Below are positions 1 to 10,099 of a stretch of DNA of 64,000 bases, in pieces. The DNA comes from Microbacterium oxydans (lineage in GTDB: Bacteria; Actinomycetota; Actinomycetes; Actinomycetales; Microbacteriaceae), in assembly GCF_900095745.1 (NCBI RefSeq), contig NZ_FMIR01000013.1, positions 1 to 64,000 of the forward strand. Reading direction: 5' to 3'. Both the position numbers and the translations under genes were made by a program. The notes below the pieces were generated by a model that was not told where the DNA came from, searched no databases, and worked only from the letters and a program-made list of their open reading frames with translations. Numbering within the stretch: the stretch's first letter is position 1; every line of letters begins with the position of its first letter.

Positions 1-1370
<1,370 letters not shown>

Positions 1371-1412
1371 TCCTTCGCACACGAAGCTCAGGGACCGCGT
1401 CCCGGAAATGTG

Positions 1413-1442
1413 AAAGGCGCCCCACCGAGGTGGGGCGCCTTT
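1413..1442. terminator. Bidirectional terminator between the convergent accA3 and lpdA genes
   Basis: Perfect inverted repeat with arms 1413-1425 and 1430-1442 and a 4-base loop. The arms are AAAGGCGCCCCAC and its complement, so either strand gives a GC stem ending in T residues. It lies between the two stop codons. Confidence 0.85.
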
Positions 1443-1455
1443 CTCGTCCTGCGTC

Positions 1456-2895
1456 TCAGGAGATGTTCACGAGGTGCATCGCCCGGCTGGCGTCGGTGAT
1501 GCTGCTCGAGAGCGACGGGTATGCCGCGAACACCCGCGAGACCTGGTCCACCGTGAGGCGACGCTCGACGGCCACGGCGATCGGATAGATCAGCTCGGAG
1601 GCCTTGGGGGCGACGATCACGCCGCCGATGACGGTGCCGGATCCCTTGCGGGCGATGAGCTTGACGAAGCCGTCCTTGATGCCCATCATCTTGGCGCGCG
1701 GGTTGGCCGCGAGCGGGAGCTTGTAGACCATGCCGTCCGCGACGCCGTCCTCGACGTCCTTGACCCCGTATCCGACCGTCGCGATCTCCGGAGCGGTGAA
1801 GATGTTCGAGGTGATCTTGATGAGCTCCAGCGGGATCACGATGTCGCCGAGCGCGTGGAAGACCGCCGTGCGCCCCTGCATGGACGCGACCGAGGCGAGC
1901 GGGAAGAAGTTCGTGCAGTCGCCGACCGCGTAGACGTTGGGCACCGAGGTGCGCGCGACCTTGTTCACCCGCACGTGACCCGAGTCGTCGAGCTCGACGC
2001 CCGCCTCCTCCAGGCCGATCCCCGCGGTGTTCGGGATCGAGCCGACGGCCATCAGGCAGTGGCTCCCCTCGACCGTGCGGCCGTCGGACAGCGTGACGGT
2101 CACGCCCTCTTTCGTGGCCTCGACCTTGTCGGCACGGGACTTCGAGAGCACCTGCATGCCGCCGCGCTTGAACACCTTCTCCAGGACGCTCGCCGCATCC
2201 TTGTCCTCGCCGGGGAGCACCTGCTCGCGGCTGGAGATGAGCGTGACCTTGGCACCGAGGTTCATGTAGGCGGAGGCGAACTCCGCGCCGGTCACGCCCG
2301 AGCCCACGACGATGAGGTGCTCCGGCAGCGCCTTCATGTCGTACAGCTGCGTCCACGTGAGGATGCGCTTGCCGTCGGGCTTCGCGGAATCGAGCTCACG
2401 GGGCGACGCCCCCACGGCCACGACGATGGTGTCGGCCTCGACGCGGTCGAAGTCCGTGCCTTTCTCGCCCGTCGACACCACGATCGCGGTGGGGCCTTCG
2501 AGGCGTCCGTGCCCGGAGAGAATCCGGACGCCGGCTTCGAGCAGGGTGGCTCGCATGTCCTCGGATTGCTGCCCGGCGAGCGCGATGAGACGCTTGTTGA
2601 CGGCGGCGAGGTTGATCGCGATCTCGGGCTTGAGCGGCTTGCCGTTCTCCCCCTTGGCGTAGAAGTTCACGCCGAGGTCGCTCGCCTCGGAGATGGCCAC
2701 CGCGGCATCGGCCGTCGCGATCAAGCTCTTGGAGGGCACGACGTCGGTGAGGACGGCCGATCCACCGACTCCCACCCGCTCGACCAGGGTGACCTCCGCT
2801 CCGAGCTGAGCGGCCGCGAGGGCCGCCTCGTAACCGCCGGGACCGCCGCCGAGGACGGCGACGCGCTGAGTGCGCTCGAAAGTGGTGGAAGACAT
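1456..2895 (-). CDS. lpdA: LpdA-type NAD(P)H:quinone oxidoreductase (flavoprotein disulfide reductase family without redox cysteines)
   Basis: 479 residues, start ATG at 2895 (MSSTTFERTQ). A longer open frame runs upstream but enters the divergent PNP gene. Order: FAD-binding Rossmann motif (VLGGGPGGYEAA), NAD(P) motif (VVGSGVTGAEFAS), second FAD motif (YAVGDC) and the dimerisation domain. The position that holds the CxxxxC disulfide in lipoamide dehydrogenase reads GGSAVLTDVVPSKSL, with no cysteine. The C-terminal catalytic HxxxxE is replaced by FAAYPSLSSSITDA. This pattern is that of mycobacterial LpdA (Rv3303c), a quinone reductase implicated in oxidative-stress resistance and not a component of pyruvate dehydrogenase. 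It is transcribed away from PNP and ends at the shared terminator. Automatic annotation may wrongly call it dihydrolipoyl dehydrogenase. Confidence 0.88.
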   Translation of the reverse strand: MSSTTFERTQRVAVLGGGPGGYEAALAAAQLGAEVTLVERVGVGGSAVLTDVVPSKSLIATADAAVAISEASDLGVNFYAKGENGKPLKPEIAINLAAVNKRLIALAGQQSEDMRATLLEAGVRILSGHGRLEGPTAIVVSTGEKGTDFDRVEADTIVVAVGASPRELDSAKPDGKRILTWTQLYDMKALPEHLIVVGSGVTGAEFASAYMNLGAKVTLISSREQVLPGEDKDAASVLEKVFKRGGMQVLSKSRADKVEATKEGVTVTLSDGRTVEGSHCLMAVGSIPNTAGIGLEEAGVELDDSGHVRVNKVARTSVPNVYAVGDCTNFFPLASVASMQGRTAVFHALGDIVIPLELIKITSNIFTAPEIATVGYGVKDVEDGVADGMVYKLPLAANPRAKMMGIKDGFVKLIARKGSGTVIGGVIVAPKASELIYPIAVAVERRLTVDQVSRVFAAYPSLSSSITDASRAMHLVNIS

Positions 2896-2940
2896 GCAAC
2901 CCATTCTTCCGCAATCCTGGCCCCGGAGCCTGCACCTTCC

Positions 2941-2946
2941 TAGAGT
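2941..2946 (+). promoter_or_regulatory. -10 element placed for a leaderless PNP transcript
   Basis: TAGAGT followed by six bases (GGATCC) and the ATG at 2953. This spacing puts transcription start on the start codon. No Shine-Dalgarno sequence is present. Confidence 0.55.
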
Positions 2947-2952
2947 GGATCC

Positions 2953-3786
2953 ATGCCCGAAACGCACAGCAACCCTCTCGATGACCCGACCGCGAACCCG
3001 TTCGAGGTCGCCGCACAGGCCGCCGCCGACATCGCGCGTCTGACCGGAGTCGAGAATCACGACATCGCTCTCACCCTCGGCAGCGGCTGGGGCAAGGCCG
3101 CCGACATCATCGGCGAGACCATCGCCACGATCCCCGCCACCGAGGTCACCGGGTTCTCCAAGCCCGCGCTGGAGGGCCACGTCGGCACGCTCCGCAGCAT
3201 CCGCACGCCCGGCGGCAAGAACGTCCTCGTGATCGGCGCGCGCACGCACTACTACGAGGACCACGGCGTGCGCCGCGTCGTGCACAGCGTCCGCACCGCC
3301 GCCGCCACGGGGGCCAAGATCATGGTGCTCACGAACGGCGCCGGAGGCATCCGCGAGACCTGGACGCCCGGCCAGCCGGTGCTCATCAGCGACCACATCA
3401 ACCTCACCGCCGACTCCCCGCTCGAGGGCGCGACCTTCATCGACCTGACGGACCTGTACTCGAAGCGCCTGCGCGACGTCGCGCGCAGCATCGATCCGAT
3501 GCTCGACGAGGGCGTGTACACCCAGTTCCGCGGCCCCCACTACGAGACCCCGGCCGAGGTACAGATGGCGAAGCACATCGGCGGACACATCGTCGGCATG
3601 TCGACCGCTCTCGAGGCCATCGCCGCCCGCGAGGCCGGCATGGAGATCCTCGGCTTCTCCCTCATCACGAACCTCGCCGCCGGGATCCAGCAGACCCCGC
3701 TCAGCCACGCCGAGGTGATCGAGGCCGGGCGTGAGGCCGAGCCGGTGATCTCCGCGCTCCTGGCCAGGGTGGTCGAGGCGCTGTGA
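2953..3786 (+). CDS. punA: Purine nucleoside phosphorylase (trimeric type)
   Basis: 277 residues. Phosphorolyses inosine/guanosine-type nucleosides to the free base plus (deoxy)ribose 1-phosphate in cytosolic nucleoside salvage. Family signatures: phosphate loop [17 protein letters not shown], the NGAGG strand, [14 protein letters not shown] and [14 protein letters not shown], and the purine-binding asparagine in SLITNLAAG. The start is the ATG six bases after a TAGAGT box. The stop overlaps the next gene by 4 bases (GTGA), so the phospho-sugar mutase is translationally coupled. That pairing suggests the pentose 1-phosphate made here is handled by the neighbouring mutase. It complements the nucleoside importer and deaminases at 19-27 kb. 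Confidence 0.93.
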   Translation: MPETHSNPLDDPTANPFEVAAQAAADIARLTGVENHDIALTLGSGWGKAADIIGETIATIPATEVTGFSKPALEGHVGTLRSIRTPGGKNVLVIGARTHYYEDHGVRRVVHSVRTAAATGAKIMVLTNGAGGIRETWTPGQPVLISDHINLTADSPLEGATFIDLTDLYSKRLRDVARSIDPMLDEGVYTQFRGPHYETPAEVQMAKHIGGHIVGMSTALEAIAAREAGMEILGFSLITNLAAGIQQTPLSHAEVIEAGREAEPVISALLARVVEAL

Positions 3787-5456
3787 GCGAGGAGCGGATC
3801 GCGCAGGCGCGCGCCTGGCTGCGACAGGACCCCGATCACGAGACCCGCGACGAGCTGGCCGGCCTCATCACGCGGGCCTCCGGCGGGGATGACGCCGCCG
3901 TCGCGGAACTCGACGACCGGTTCCGCGCGCGCCTCGAGTTCGGCACCGCCGGCCTCCGCGGCGAGCTCGGTGCCGGAAGCAACCGGATGAACCGCGTGCT
4001 CGTGGCGCAGGCGGCCGCCGGATTCGCCGCCTACCTGCGCGAGAAGGCGGCGGAAGGGCACACTCCGACCGTCGTGATCGGCTACGACGGACGCCGGAAC
4101 TCCCGCGTGTTCGCCGCGGATTCGGCCGAGCTGTTCGTCGGCGCCGGCCTGCGCGCCATCCTGCTGCCCCGCCTGCTGCCGACGCCCGTGCTGGCCTTCG
4201 CCGTCCGTCACTTCGGCGCGGACGCCGGCGTGATGGTGACCGCGAGCCACAACCCGCCGAACGACAACGGCTACAAGGTGTATCTCGGCGGCGCCGACCA
4301 GGGCTCGCAGATCGTCGCTCCCGCGGATGCCGAGATCGCCGCGCACATCCAGCACACGGCCGATACCGGCTCCGTGGCGGCGCTGCCCCGCTCCACGGCC
4401 TACGAGACCGCCGGCGAGGATGTCGTCGAGGCGTACATCGCGGCCACCGCGGCCGTGGCTCCCGCACCCGCCGGCTCCTCCGGCATGCGGTGGGTCTACA
4501 CCGCCATGCACGGGGTGGGCTGGGAGACGCTGTCGCGCATCGTGCGGGACGCCGGCTACCCCCAGCCGTTCGTCGTCGACGAGCAGCTGACGCCCGATGC
4601 GACCTTCCGCACCGTCTCGTTCCCGAATCCCGAGGAGCCGGGAGCGATGGACCTCGCCTTCGCGCGGGCCCGCCGTGTGAAAGCGGACTTCATCCTCGCC
4701 AACGACCCCGACGCCGACCGCCTGGCGGTCGCTGTTCCCGACGACTCCGCCGCGGACGGCTGGCGTCGCCTGACGGGCAACGAGGTGGGACTCCTGCTCG
4801 GCGCGAGGGCCGCCCGCGCCGCGGCCGGAACACCCGGAGCCTCGCTCGCCTGCTCGCTGGTATCGTCGCCCGGCCTCGGTGCCGTCGCTGCGCATCACGG
4901 TCTCGACTTCCACGAGACCCTGACCGGATTCAAGTGGATCTCCCGCGCCCCCGGCATCGTCTTCGGGTTCGAGGAGGCGCTCGGCTACCTCGTGAACCCC
5001 GAGACGGTGCGCGACAAGGACGGGGTCTCTGCGGCGATCGCCGTGCTCGGCCTCGCCGCCGAGGCGCGAGACCGCGGGGCCACGCTCATCGATCTGCTCG
5101 ATGAGCTGGGCGAGACATACGGGCACTTCGCCAGCGGCCAGGTCTCGGTGCGGGTCGAGGATCTCGCCGTCATCGGCAACGTGATGCTCTCGCTGCGCTC
5201 GCTGCCGCCGACCCACATCGCCGGACGCACCATCACCTCGGCCGAAGACCTGCTGCAGGCGGCACCGGGACAGCCCTCCGGTGACGTGTTGCGGTATCGC
5301 CTCGGCGACGGCTCGCGCGTCATCGTCCGACCGAGCGGCACCGAACCGAAGCTCAAGGTCTACATCGACGCCCGAGCGGACTCCGCCGAAGCGGCGCGCG
5401 GTGCCGTGGCAGAGCTCGAGGCGGGAGTGCGCGCCCTGCTCGACGAGCGCTCCTGA
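3783..5456 (+). CDS. Phospho-sugar mutase (phosphoglucomutase/phosphomannomutase family)
   Basis: 557 residues, GTG start overlapping the PNP stop by 4 bases. Alpha-D-phosphohexomutase superfamily, with all four domain signatures: phosphoserine loop (VMVTASHNPPNDNGYKVY), magnesium loop (NDPDADRLAV), sugar loop (GFEEALGY) and phosphate-binding loop (RPSGTEPKLKVY). The length fits the long PGM/PMM group, to which Bacillus PgcA and some phosphopentomutases belong. Coupling to PNP makes phosphopentomutase activity (ribose 1-phosphate to ribose 5-phosphate) a reasonable inference; hexose 1-phosphate activity is the default annotation. Sequence alone cannot choose between them. Confidence 0.88.
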   Translation: MSEERIAQARAWLRQDPDHETRDELAGLITRASGGDDAAVAELDDRFRARLEFGTAGLRGELGAGSNRMNRVLVAQAAAGFAAYLREKAAEGHTPTVVIGYDGRRNSRVFAADSAELFVGAGLRAILLPRLLPTPVLAFAVRHFGADAGVMVTASHNPPNDNGYKVYLGGADQGSQIVAPADAEIAAHIQHTADTGSVAALPRSTAYETAGEDVVEAYIAATAAVAPAPAGSSGMRWVYTAMHGVGWETLSRIVRDAGYPQPFVVDEQLTPDATFRTVSFPNPEEPGAMDLAFARARRVKADFILANDPDADRLAVAVPDDSAADGWRRLTGNEVGLLLGARAARAAAGTPGASLACSLVSSPGLGAVAAHHGLDFHETLTGFKWISRAPGIVFGFEEALGYLVNPETVRDKDGVSAAIAVLGLAAEARDRGATLIDLLDELGETYGHFASGQVSVRVEDLAVIGNVMLSLRSLPPTHIAGRTITSAEDLLQAAPGQPSGDVLRYRLGDGSRVIVRPSGTEPKLKVYIDARADSAEAARGAVAELEAGVRALLDERS

Positions 5457-5458
5457 GC

Positions 5459-5722
5459 ATGCCCACCCGACGCCTGATCGTCAGCGCGCACAACGGCGCG
5501 CACGCCCGCCCGGTGGCCGAGCTCGTGCGACTCGCGCACTCGCACGACGCCCCGGTGACCCTGCGCACCGCCGACGGCACGACCGTCGACCTGAGCAGCG
5601 TGCTGGCGGTCATGGACCTGGGGATCTCGTCCGGAGACGCGGTCGTGCTCGAGACGGCGGCCTCCGGCACCGCGGACGACATCCTGGATCAGCTCGCCGA
5701 GGTGCTCGCACCGCGGGAGTGA
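5459..5722 (+). CDS. HPr-family phosphocarrier protein (second HPr)
   Basis: 87 residues, starting 2 bases after the mutase stop. It has the HPr fold signature with active-site His15 and Arg17 (HNGAHARPVAELV) and a serine where HPr Ser46 lies (VDLSSVLAVMDLGI). It can in principle take phosphate from enzyme I. It differs clearly from the HPr at 8136-8417 and sits outside the mannitol operon, 10 bases from the convergent mtlR stop. It could be a second general phosphocarrier or a regulatory one acting on the adjacent MtlR. No enzyme I or DhaM-type partner is fused to it. Confidence 0.8.
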   Translation: MPTRRLIVSAHNGAHARPVAELVRLAHSHDAPVTLRTADGTTVDLSSVLAVMDLGISSGDAVVLETAASGTADDILDQLAEVLAPRE

Positions 5723-5732
5723 GCCTCGCGGA

Positions 5733-7655
5733 TCAGCCGTCGATCACCGCGACGAGCTCGTCGAGGAAGGCCTCGAACGTGGTGCCCCTGCGCACGATGC
5801 GCTGGACGCTCTCGCGCTCGCTGAACACCTCGACCAGCTGCTCGAATACGGTCTGGAACGCCGCCCGGTCGCTCTCGCTGAACGCGGCGAGCGCGACGAC
5901 CTGCACACGTCCGTCGCCCCACGCGGCCGAGCCGTCCGCCACGCCGATCGCGATGGCCGTGCGGGTCGCCGTCATCTGCAGCGCGTGCGGCACCGCGAGC
6001 GCATCGGTGAAGGCGGTCGACGACATCCGCTCACGCACGATCGTGTTCTCGATGTAGTCCTCGCCGATCAGCCCCGCCTGCACGAGGAGCCCGCCGAGGC
6101 GTCGGATGATCGTCTCCTCCCCCTCATCCTGCAGGGGAAAGACGTAGGCGTCGGCCAAGAAGTAGCGCGCGAGTTCGCCGCGTAGGCGGGTGAGGCGTCG
6201 CCCGCGTCGGACGCGGGCGGCGGCCTGCTGGATGCGGTCGACGTCGGTATCCGTCAGGAACGGCTGGATGCGGACGAAACGGTCACCCACATCCCCCGGT
6301 TCGATCGTGCTCAGGACGAGGTCGGTGTCGAAGGATGCCCAGTCCGGATCCACGTTCGTGACGACGGTCGTGACCTCGATCGCAGAGCCGAGTGAGCGGT
6401 CGACGCTGGAGCGCAGCAGCTCGTGCAACTCCTGGTACCCGGGGCAGACGATCGTGGCGGTCAGGATCGACTCCGCCTTGCGACTGCGCTCGAGTCGCCC
6501 GCCGACGTGCATGGCGATGTACGCGATCTCGTCATCGTGGATGGGCGTGCCGACGCGATCGTGGAGTCCGCTCGCGATCGACACCGCCACCTCGAAGATC
6601 ATCGGATACGTCGTCTTGAGCGAGCGCGTGAGCGGGTTGCGCGTCAGCGCGCTCTCCTCGGCCCGCCGCAGCAGGTTCTGCACGTGCAGCGCGAGTCGGA
6701 GGACGAAGGTCTCGTCCACGAGATCGACCTGGAAGTCTTCGGCGGCGCGCGCGATCTCCGCCCGGACCGCGGCTTCGACGGCCGGATCCACACCGCTGCG
6801 CGCGACCTCCCGGGTCGCATCCTCTCCCGGCGCGACGATGCGGGTCAGGACCAGCGAGGCGAGGTGACCGCTGTCGCCGTCGCCGAGGGTCACGTCGAAG
6901 TGCTCGGCGGCGAGCCGGGCGATGACGGCGCCCACCCGCGGGATCTCCTCCCGGGCACCCGCCGGCGACGATTCGAGGGCGTGCCCCGCGGCCACCCGCT
7001 CGGCGGCGATCGCGATGTGCAGCAGCACGTCGGCGATCGCGAGCTCGTTCACGTAGTAGCCGAGCTCGCCGAGCTCCCGCACCAGCGATGTCTTGAACGG
7101 GCCGACCGCGCTGGCGGCCACCGCCGACCGCGACAGGGCGCGCCGGAAGGTCTCGGGGTGGAAGGAGGCGTCATCCATCTCGTCATGCGCGAGCCTGCTG
7201 AGCAGGCGCCGCTGCGCGGCTTCGTTCCCCCGCAGTCGCACCCTCTCCCGGTCGCGTTCGAGCGCGAGTTCGGTGCCGTCGAGCAGGCTGCGCACCCGCA
7301 CCAGGTCCGCCTCGAGAGTCGCCTCACTCACGTGCAGCTCGTCGGCCGTGTCGAACACGTCTATCCCGGCGGGCTCGTCGAGCAGCAGCCGCACCAGAGT
7401 GTGCAGCCGATCGCGGGGAGCGGACTCGCCGGTCTGACGCATCCGGAGCGCACCGCGGGCACCGGATCCTGCGCGGTACCCGGCCGGGCCGGACTCGATC
7501 ACGCCGGCCCCCGGGGTCCGCGCGTTCAGCGCTGCCACGTACGACCGGATGCTGCGGGGCGTGACCCCGAGTAGATCGGCGAGGCTGGCAGCCGTCGCCC
7601 ACCCTTCCTGGCGCAGCAGGGCGGTGAGGAGCTGGTCCTGACGCTGGCGCGACAT
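5733..7655 (-). CDS. mtlR: Mannitol operon transcriptional activator MtlR (HTH-PRD-PRD-EIIB-EIIA)
   Basis: 640 residues. Order: N-terminal HTH (1-60), a second helical DNA-binding region, PRD1 (about 170-275, with LLHIAIAAERVAAGH), PRD2 (about 285-395, with YIAMHVGGRLERS), an EIIB-like domain with a cysteine near 404 (IVCPGYQELHELL), and a C-terminal mannitol/fructose-type EIIA domain with a histidine near 557 (ALAVPHAL). In Firmicutes such proteins are switched by PTS phosphorylation of PRD and EIIB/EIIA residues. The ATG at 7655 follows a strong GGGGAGG; a GTG further upstream (7685) would read through that site and is rejected. It is divergent from the mannitol PTS operon it presumably controls. 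Confidence 0.88.
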   Translation of the reverse strand: MSRQRQDQLLTALLRQEGWATAASLADLLGVTPRSIRSYVAALNARTPGAGVIESGPAGYRAGSGARGALRMRQTGESAPRDRLHTLVRLLLDEPAGIDVFDTADELHVSEATLEADLVRVRSLLDGTELALERDRERVRLRGNEAAQRRLLSRLAHDEMDDASFHPETFRRALSRSAVAASAVGPFKTSLVRELGELGYYVNELAIADVLLHIAIAAERVAAGHALESSPAGAREEIPRVGAVIARLAAEHFDVTLGDGDSGHLASLVLTRIVAPGEDATREVARSGVDPAVEAAVRAEIARAAEDFQVDLVDETFVLRLALHVQNLLRRAEESALTRNPLTRSLKTTYPMIFEVAVSIASGLHDRVGTPIHDDEIAYIAMHVGGRLERSRKAESILTATIVCPGYQELHELLRSSVDRSLGSAIEVTTVVTNVDPDWASFDTDLVLSTIEPGDVGDRFVRIQPFLTDTDVDRIQQAAARVRRGRRLTRLRGELARYFLADAYVFPLQDEGEETIIRRLGGLLVQAGLIGEDYIENTIVRERMSSTAFTDALAVPHALQMTATRTAIAIGVADGSAAWGDGRVQVVALAAFSESDRAAFQTVFEQLVEVFSERESVQRIVRRGTTFEAFLDELVAVIDG

Positions 7656-7728
7656 GATCCTCCCCTTCCCGCTTGGTGACCGCACTGTCTCGACGTGGTC
7701 TCCATGATGTCAGCATGCCGGCATCCCC

Positions 7729-7760
7729 GGGCGGAAACCGGGGTTCCGCAGGGGCGGAAA
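7729..7760. promoter_or_regulatory. Direct and inverted repeats in the mtlR / mannitol operon intergenic region
   Basis: GGGCGGAAA occurs at 7729-7737 and again at 7752-7760, 23 bases apart (about two helix turns). Between them TTCCGC forms an inverted repeat with the first copy. The arrangement suits an activator site for MtlR, 60-90 bases before the first PTS gene. Function is inferred from position only. Confidence 0.4.
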
Positions 7761-7821
7761 GGAACCTGTTGGTGCGGCACCCCTCCCGGTTCCCAGACTG
7801 TTCTCAGGAAGGTGGGAATCG

Positions 7822-8139
7822 ATGAGGATCCTCGTGGTGTGCGGCGCCGGTGCGTCGAGCACGTTCGTCGCGCTGCGGCTCCGCACAGCGGCAGCAGCGG
7901 CCGGTCTCGGCTGGGATGCCGTGGCGGGCACCGAGAGTTCCGTCGCCGGCTCCGACCACGACCTCGTCCTCGTGGGTCCGCATCTCGGCGACCGGCTCGA
8001 GACGATGCGCCGCAGCGTGGAAGCGCCCGTCGCCGTGCTGCCGGACGACGTCTTCACCGACCGTGACGGCTCCCGCACCCTCGACTTCGCCCGATCGATC
8101 CTCGCCGCCGCCGGGGACACCCCGAAAGGAACATCATGA
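7822..8139 (+). CDS. PTS EIIB component (orphan, lactose/cellobiose-like IIB fold)
   Basis: 105 residues. It opens with the phosphocysteine loop MRILVVCGAGASSTFVA (Cys7), typical of free-standing EIIB subunits with the cellobiose/ascorbate-type fold. The start is ATG after an AGGAAGGTGGG region. It is the first gene of the operon, overlaps HPr by 4 bases, and has no cognate EIIC nearby: the only EIIC in the window (MtlA) carries its own fused IIB. It may be a regulatory phosphoacceptor for MtlR or serve a transporter elsewhere. Confidence 0.78.
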   Translation: MRILVVCGAGASSTFVALRLRTAAAAAGLGWDAVAGTESSVAGSDHDLVLVGPHLGDRLETMRRSVEAPVAVLPDDVFTDRDGSRTLDFARSILAAAGDTPKGTS

Positions 8140-8417
8140 CCGCCACCCGCACCGTCCGGATCGGCTCCTCCCACGGACTGCACGCCCGCCCCGCGAAGCT
8201 CTTCGCACAGGCGGCCAAGGACTCGGGCCTCGCCGTGACGATCGCGAAGGACTCGGGCAAACCGGTCAACGCCGCCAGCATCCTCGGCGTGATCGCGCTC
8301 GCGATCGAGTACGGCGACTACGTGACGCTGACGGCCGAGGGCGAGGGAGCCGAAGGCGTGCTGGACACGCTCACCGAGCTCCTCACCACGGACCATGACC
8401 AGGACGCCGCCGGATGA
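8136..8417 (+). CDS. ptsH: Phosphocarrier protein HPr
   Basis: 93 residues. Small PTS phosphocarrier that passes phosphate from enzyme I to EIIA domains. Active-site His16 is in the canonical GLHARPAKLF, and the regulatory-serine region reads NAASILGVIALAI. The start overlaps the EIIB stop (ATGA) and the stop overlaps ptsI (ATGA), so translation is coupled along the operon. This is the more canonical of the two HPr genes in the window. Confidence 0.92.
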   Translation: MTATRTVRIGSSHGLHARPAKLFAQAAKDSGLAVTIAKDSGKPVNAASILGVIALAIEYGDYVTLTAEGEGAEGVLDTLTELLTTDHDQDAAG

Positions 8418-10099
8418 GCGAGCTGCGCGGGGTAGGCATCGGTCTGGGCGTGGCCCAGGGACCGGTCGTCCGCATGGCCGAGGCGATGCCGGCTCCGGAG
8501 AACACGCCGAGCACGGCGGGCGCCGAAGCCGAGCGTGCGCGGGTTCACGAGGCGGTGGCGACGGTCGCCCGCGAACTGAACGAACGCGGTGAGGCGGCAG
8601 GAGGCGCCGCTCAAGAGGTACTGGAAGCGCAGGCGATGATCGCCGAGGATCCGACGCTGCAGGACGAGGTGGACACCCGGATCGATGCCGGGGCGACGGC
8701 GGAATGGGCCGTGCACGACGCGTTCGCAGGTTTCCGCGCCACGCTCGAGGCCGTCGGCGGCTACCTCGGCGAGCGCGCCGCCGACCTCGACGACATCGCC
8801 CAGCGCGTCCTGGCGCATCTCCGCGGCGTCGATGCGCCCGGTGTTCCGAACCCGGGGCACCCGTTCGTCCTGGTCGCCCGTGACCTCGCTCCGGCCGACA
8901 CCGCACTCCTCGACCTGGATCAGGTGCTCGCCCTGATCACGACCGACGGCGGGCCGACCTCCCACACCGCGATCCTCGCGAGGGAGAAGGGCATCGTCGC
9001 GATCGTCGGCGTCGGAGTCGGCACGCAGCTCGTCACGGGCGAGACGGTGATCGTCGATGCCGCCAGCGGCGTGGTCACCCGCGAGCCGACGGAGGACGAG
9101 AAGGACCGCGCAGCTCAGCGCGCCGCTGCCCGCCAGTCGGCCGACACCGCTCCTCCCACTCCCGGCGCCCTCGCCGACGGCACACCTGTCGCGCTGCTCG
9201 CGAACCTGGGGAAGCCCGCAGATGCGGCCGATGCGGTCGTTCGGGGGGCCGAGGGCGTCGGGCTGTTCCGCACGGAGTTCCTGTTCCTCTCCTCGGCACA
9301 GGCGCCGACCATCGCTCAGCAACGGGAGTCGTACCGCGAGCTGCTGGCCGCCTTTCCCGGTAAGAAGGTCGTGGTCCGGATGCTCGATGCGGGCGCCGAC
9401 AAGCCGCTGGCGTTCCTCAACGACGCGCACGAGGAGAATCCGGCGCTGGGACTGCGCGGCCTCCGGGCGCTGCGCGCGAGCGAGGACATCCTGCGCGAGC
9501 AGTTGACCGCCCTGGCCGAAGCCGACGCCGAGACCGACGCCGACCTGTGGGTGATGGCTCCGATGGTGGCCACCGTCGAGGAGACGATCTACTTCACGGG
9601 GCTCGCCCGCGAGTACGGACTGCAGACCGCAGGGGTCATGGTCGAGATCCCGGCGAGCGCCCTGCTGGCCGACCGCGTGCTCGCGCACGCCGACTTCGCC
9701 TCGATCGGCACGAACGACCTCACGCAGTACACCATGGCGGCCGACCGCATGCTCGGCTCGGTCGCCGGATTCCAGGACCCCTGGCATCCGGCCGTGCTTC
9801 GTCTGGTGCGCGAGGTCGGTGACGCCGGTGCCCGCCTGGGCAAACCGGTCGGAATCTGCGGCGAGGCCGCAGCAGATCCACTCCTCGCCGTCGTGCTCGT
9901 CGGGCTCGGTGCCACGAGTCTCTCGATGGCTCCCTCGGCGCTGGCCGATGTGCGACACGCGCTCTCCGAACGCACCCCGTCCGAGGCGCGGAGCCTCGCG
10001 GAGGCCGCACTGGCCGCCGACGATGCCCCCTCCGCCCGAACCGCCGTGGCGACGCTCGCCGCGGCACTCCCCCTTCACAAGAAAGAGACGACATCATGA
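8414..10099 (+). CDS. ptsI: PTS enzyme I (phosphoenolpyruvate-protein phosphotransferase)
   Basis: 561 residues, the usual enzyme I length. It takes phosphate from PEP and gives it to HPr. Phosphohistidine His184 is in GGPTSHTAILARE, between the HPr-binding N domain and the PEP-binding barrel. Barrel signatures: GVGLFRTEFLFL, VVRMLDAGADKPL, SIGTNDLTQYTMA and the catalytic cysteine in VGICGEAAADP. The gene overlaps HPr and mtlA by 4 bases each. Placing the general PTS enzyme inside a sugar-specific operon suggests mannitol may be the main or only PTS sugar here. Confidence 0.93.
   Translation: MSELRGVGIGLGVAQGPVVRMAEAMPAPENTPSTAGAEAERARVHEAVATVARELNERGEAAGGAAQEVLEAQAMIAEDPTLQDEVDTRIDAGATAEWAVHDAFAGFRATLEAVGGYLGERAADLDDIAQRVLAHLRGVDAPGVPNPGHPFVLVARDLAPADTALLDLDQVLALITTDGGPTSHTAILAREKGIVAIVGVGVGTQLVTGETVIVDAASGVVTREPTEDEKDRAAQRAAARQSADTAPPTPGALADGTPVALLANLGKPADAADAVVRGAEGVGLFRTEFLFLSSAQAPTIAQQRESYRELLAAFPGKKVVVRMLDAGADKPLAFLNDAHEENPALGLRGLRALRASEDILREQLTALAEADAETDADLWVMAPMVATVEETIYFTGLAREYGLQTAGVMVEIPASALLADRVLAHADFASIGTNDLTQYTMAADRMLGSVAGFQDPWHPAVLRLVREVGDAGARLGKPVGICGEAAADPLLAVVLVGLGATSLSMAPSALADVRHALSERTPSEARSLAEAALAADDAPSARTAVATLAAALPLHKKETTS

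Noticed and set aside
1474..2943. 489-codon plus-strand frame opposite lpdA
   Set aside because: Shadow of lpdA: rich in His, Arg and Asp, no domain, and no ribosome site.
2896..3708. N-terminal extension of lpdA to 750 residues
   Set aside because: It would run antisense through the PNP gene. The FAD motif begins about 10 residues after the ATG at 2895, as in homologues.
7656..7685. GTG start ten codons upstream for mtlR
   Set aside because: The extension would translate the strong GGGGAGG site that serves the ATG at 7655.
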